Below are positions 5,783 through 5,834 of a stretch of 5,834 nt of DNA, piece after piece. A model generated the notes under the pieces. That model was given only the letters and a program-made list of their open reading frames with translations, did no database searches and was not told where the DNA came from. The position numbers were made by a program, and so were the translations under genes. Source of the DNA: Alphaproteobacteria bacterium (GTDB lineage Bacteria; Pseudomonadota; Alphaproteobacteria; Caulobacterales; Parvularculaceae); contig JAUIEG010000188.1 of assembly GCA_030428745.1 (NCBI GenBank), forward strand, positions 1 through 5,834, given 5' to 3'. Position 1 is the stretch's first letter. Each line of letters begins with the position of its first letter.

Positions 5783-5834
5783 ATGACCCGGGACATTTTA
5801 TTTCTGCTGGCGCCGGGTTTTGAGGATAAGGGCC
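5783..5834 (+). CDS. Start of a probable DUF3088 family gene, cut by window edge
   Basis: Only 17 codons are visible: MTRDILFLLAPGFEDKG. The (D)xLFLLxPGFED opening is, from memory, the characteristic N-terminus of DUF3088 proteins, small cytoplasmic proteins of unknown function with a thioredoxin-like look. It lies 9 bases after the acetyltransferase stop with a good ribosome binding site, so it is probably the third gene of the sulfotransferase set. With so little sequence the family call is tentative, while the existence of a gene start is fairly secure. Confidence 0.6.
   Translation, partial: MTRDILFLLAPGFEDKG

Overview
This 5.8-kb window looks like ordinary chromosome from a GC-rich proteobacterium, with GC around 60% by eye. 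An alphaproteobacterium is most likely. This rests on the overall look of the DnaJ and glucokinase sequences, on the GC-rich codon use, and on two genes that seem to lack a Shine-Dalgarno sequence and have a -10-like box just before the ATG. The assignment is an inference and I cannot fix the genus. There are no RNA genes, insertion sequences, CRISPR arrays or phage genes, and no gene-free stretch longer than about 120 bases.

Left part, + strand: the window opens inside dnaJ (Hsp40 co-chaperone), which lacks only its first ~60 codons. A 120-base gap follows, holding a sigma70-like promoter, an imperfect GAAA-loop hairpin and a good ribosome binding site. These precede a 372-residue exported protein of unknown function (1133-2251) built around a roughly 50-residue motif that recurs three times. 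Next, 37 bases on, comes a glucokinase-family gene (2289-3239). Its fold motifs are intact, but its glucose-binding loop is unusual: Gln stands where the family has Glu.

Middle, - strand: an MFS exporter of the EntS/MFS_3 type (4503-3211) converges on glk, and the two coding sequences overlap tail to tail by 29 bases. Its start is best placed at 4503, not at the upstream ATG at 4605.

Right part, + strand: a 116-base divergent control region leads into a compact, apparently co-transcribed set. It comprises a PAPS-type sulfotransferase (4620-5306), a GNAT acetyltransferase 11 bases later (5318-5773), and, 9 bases after that, the first 17 codons of a probable DUF3088 gene running off the window (5783 onward).

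I see no clear new multi-gene system. The best leads are the three-repeat secreted protein, the altered sugar-binding loop of the glucokinase, and the small sulfotransferase/acetyltransferase/DUF3088 set, whose substrates cannot be read from sequence.
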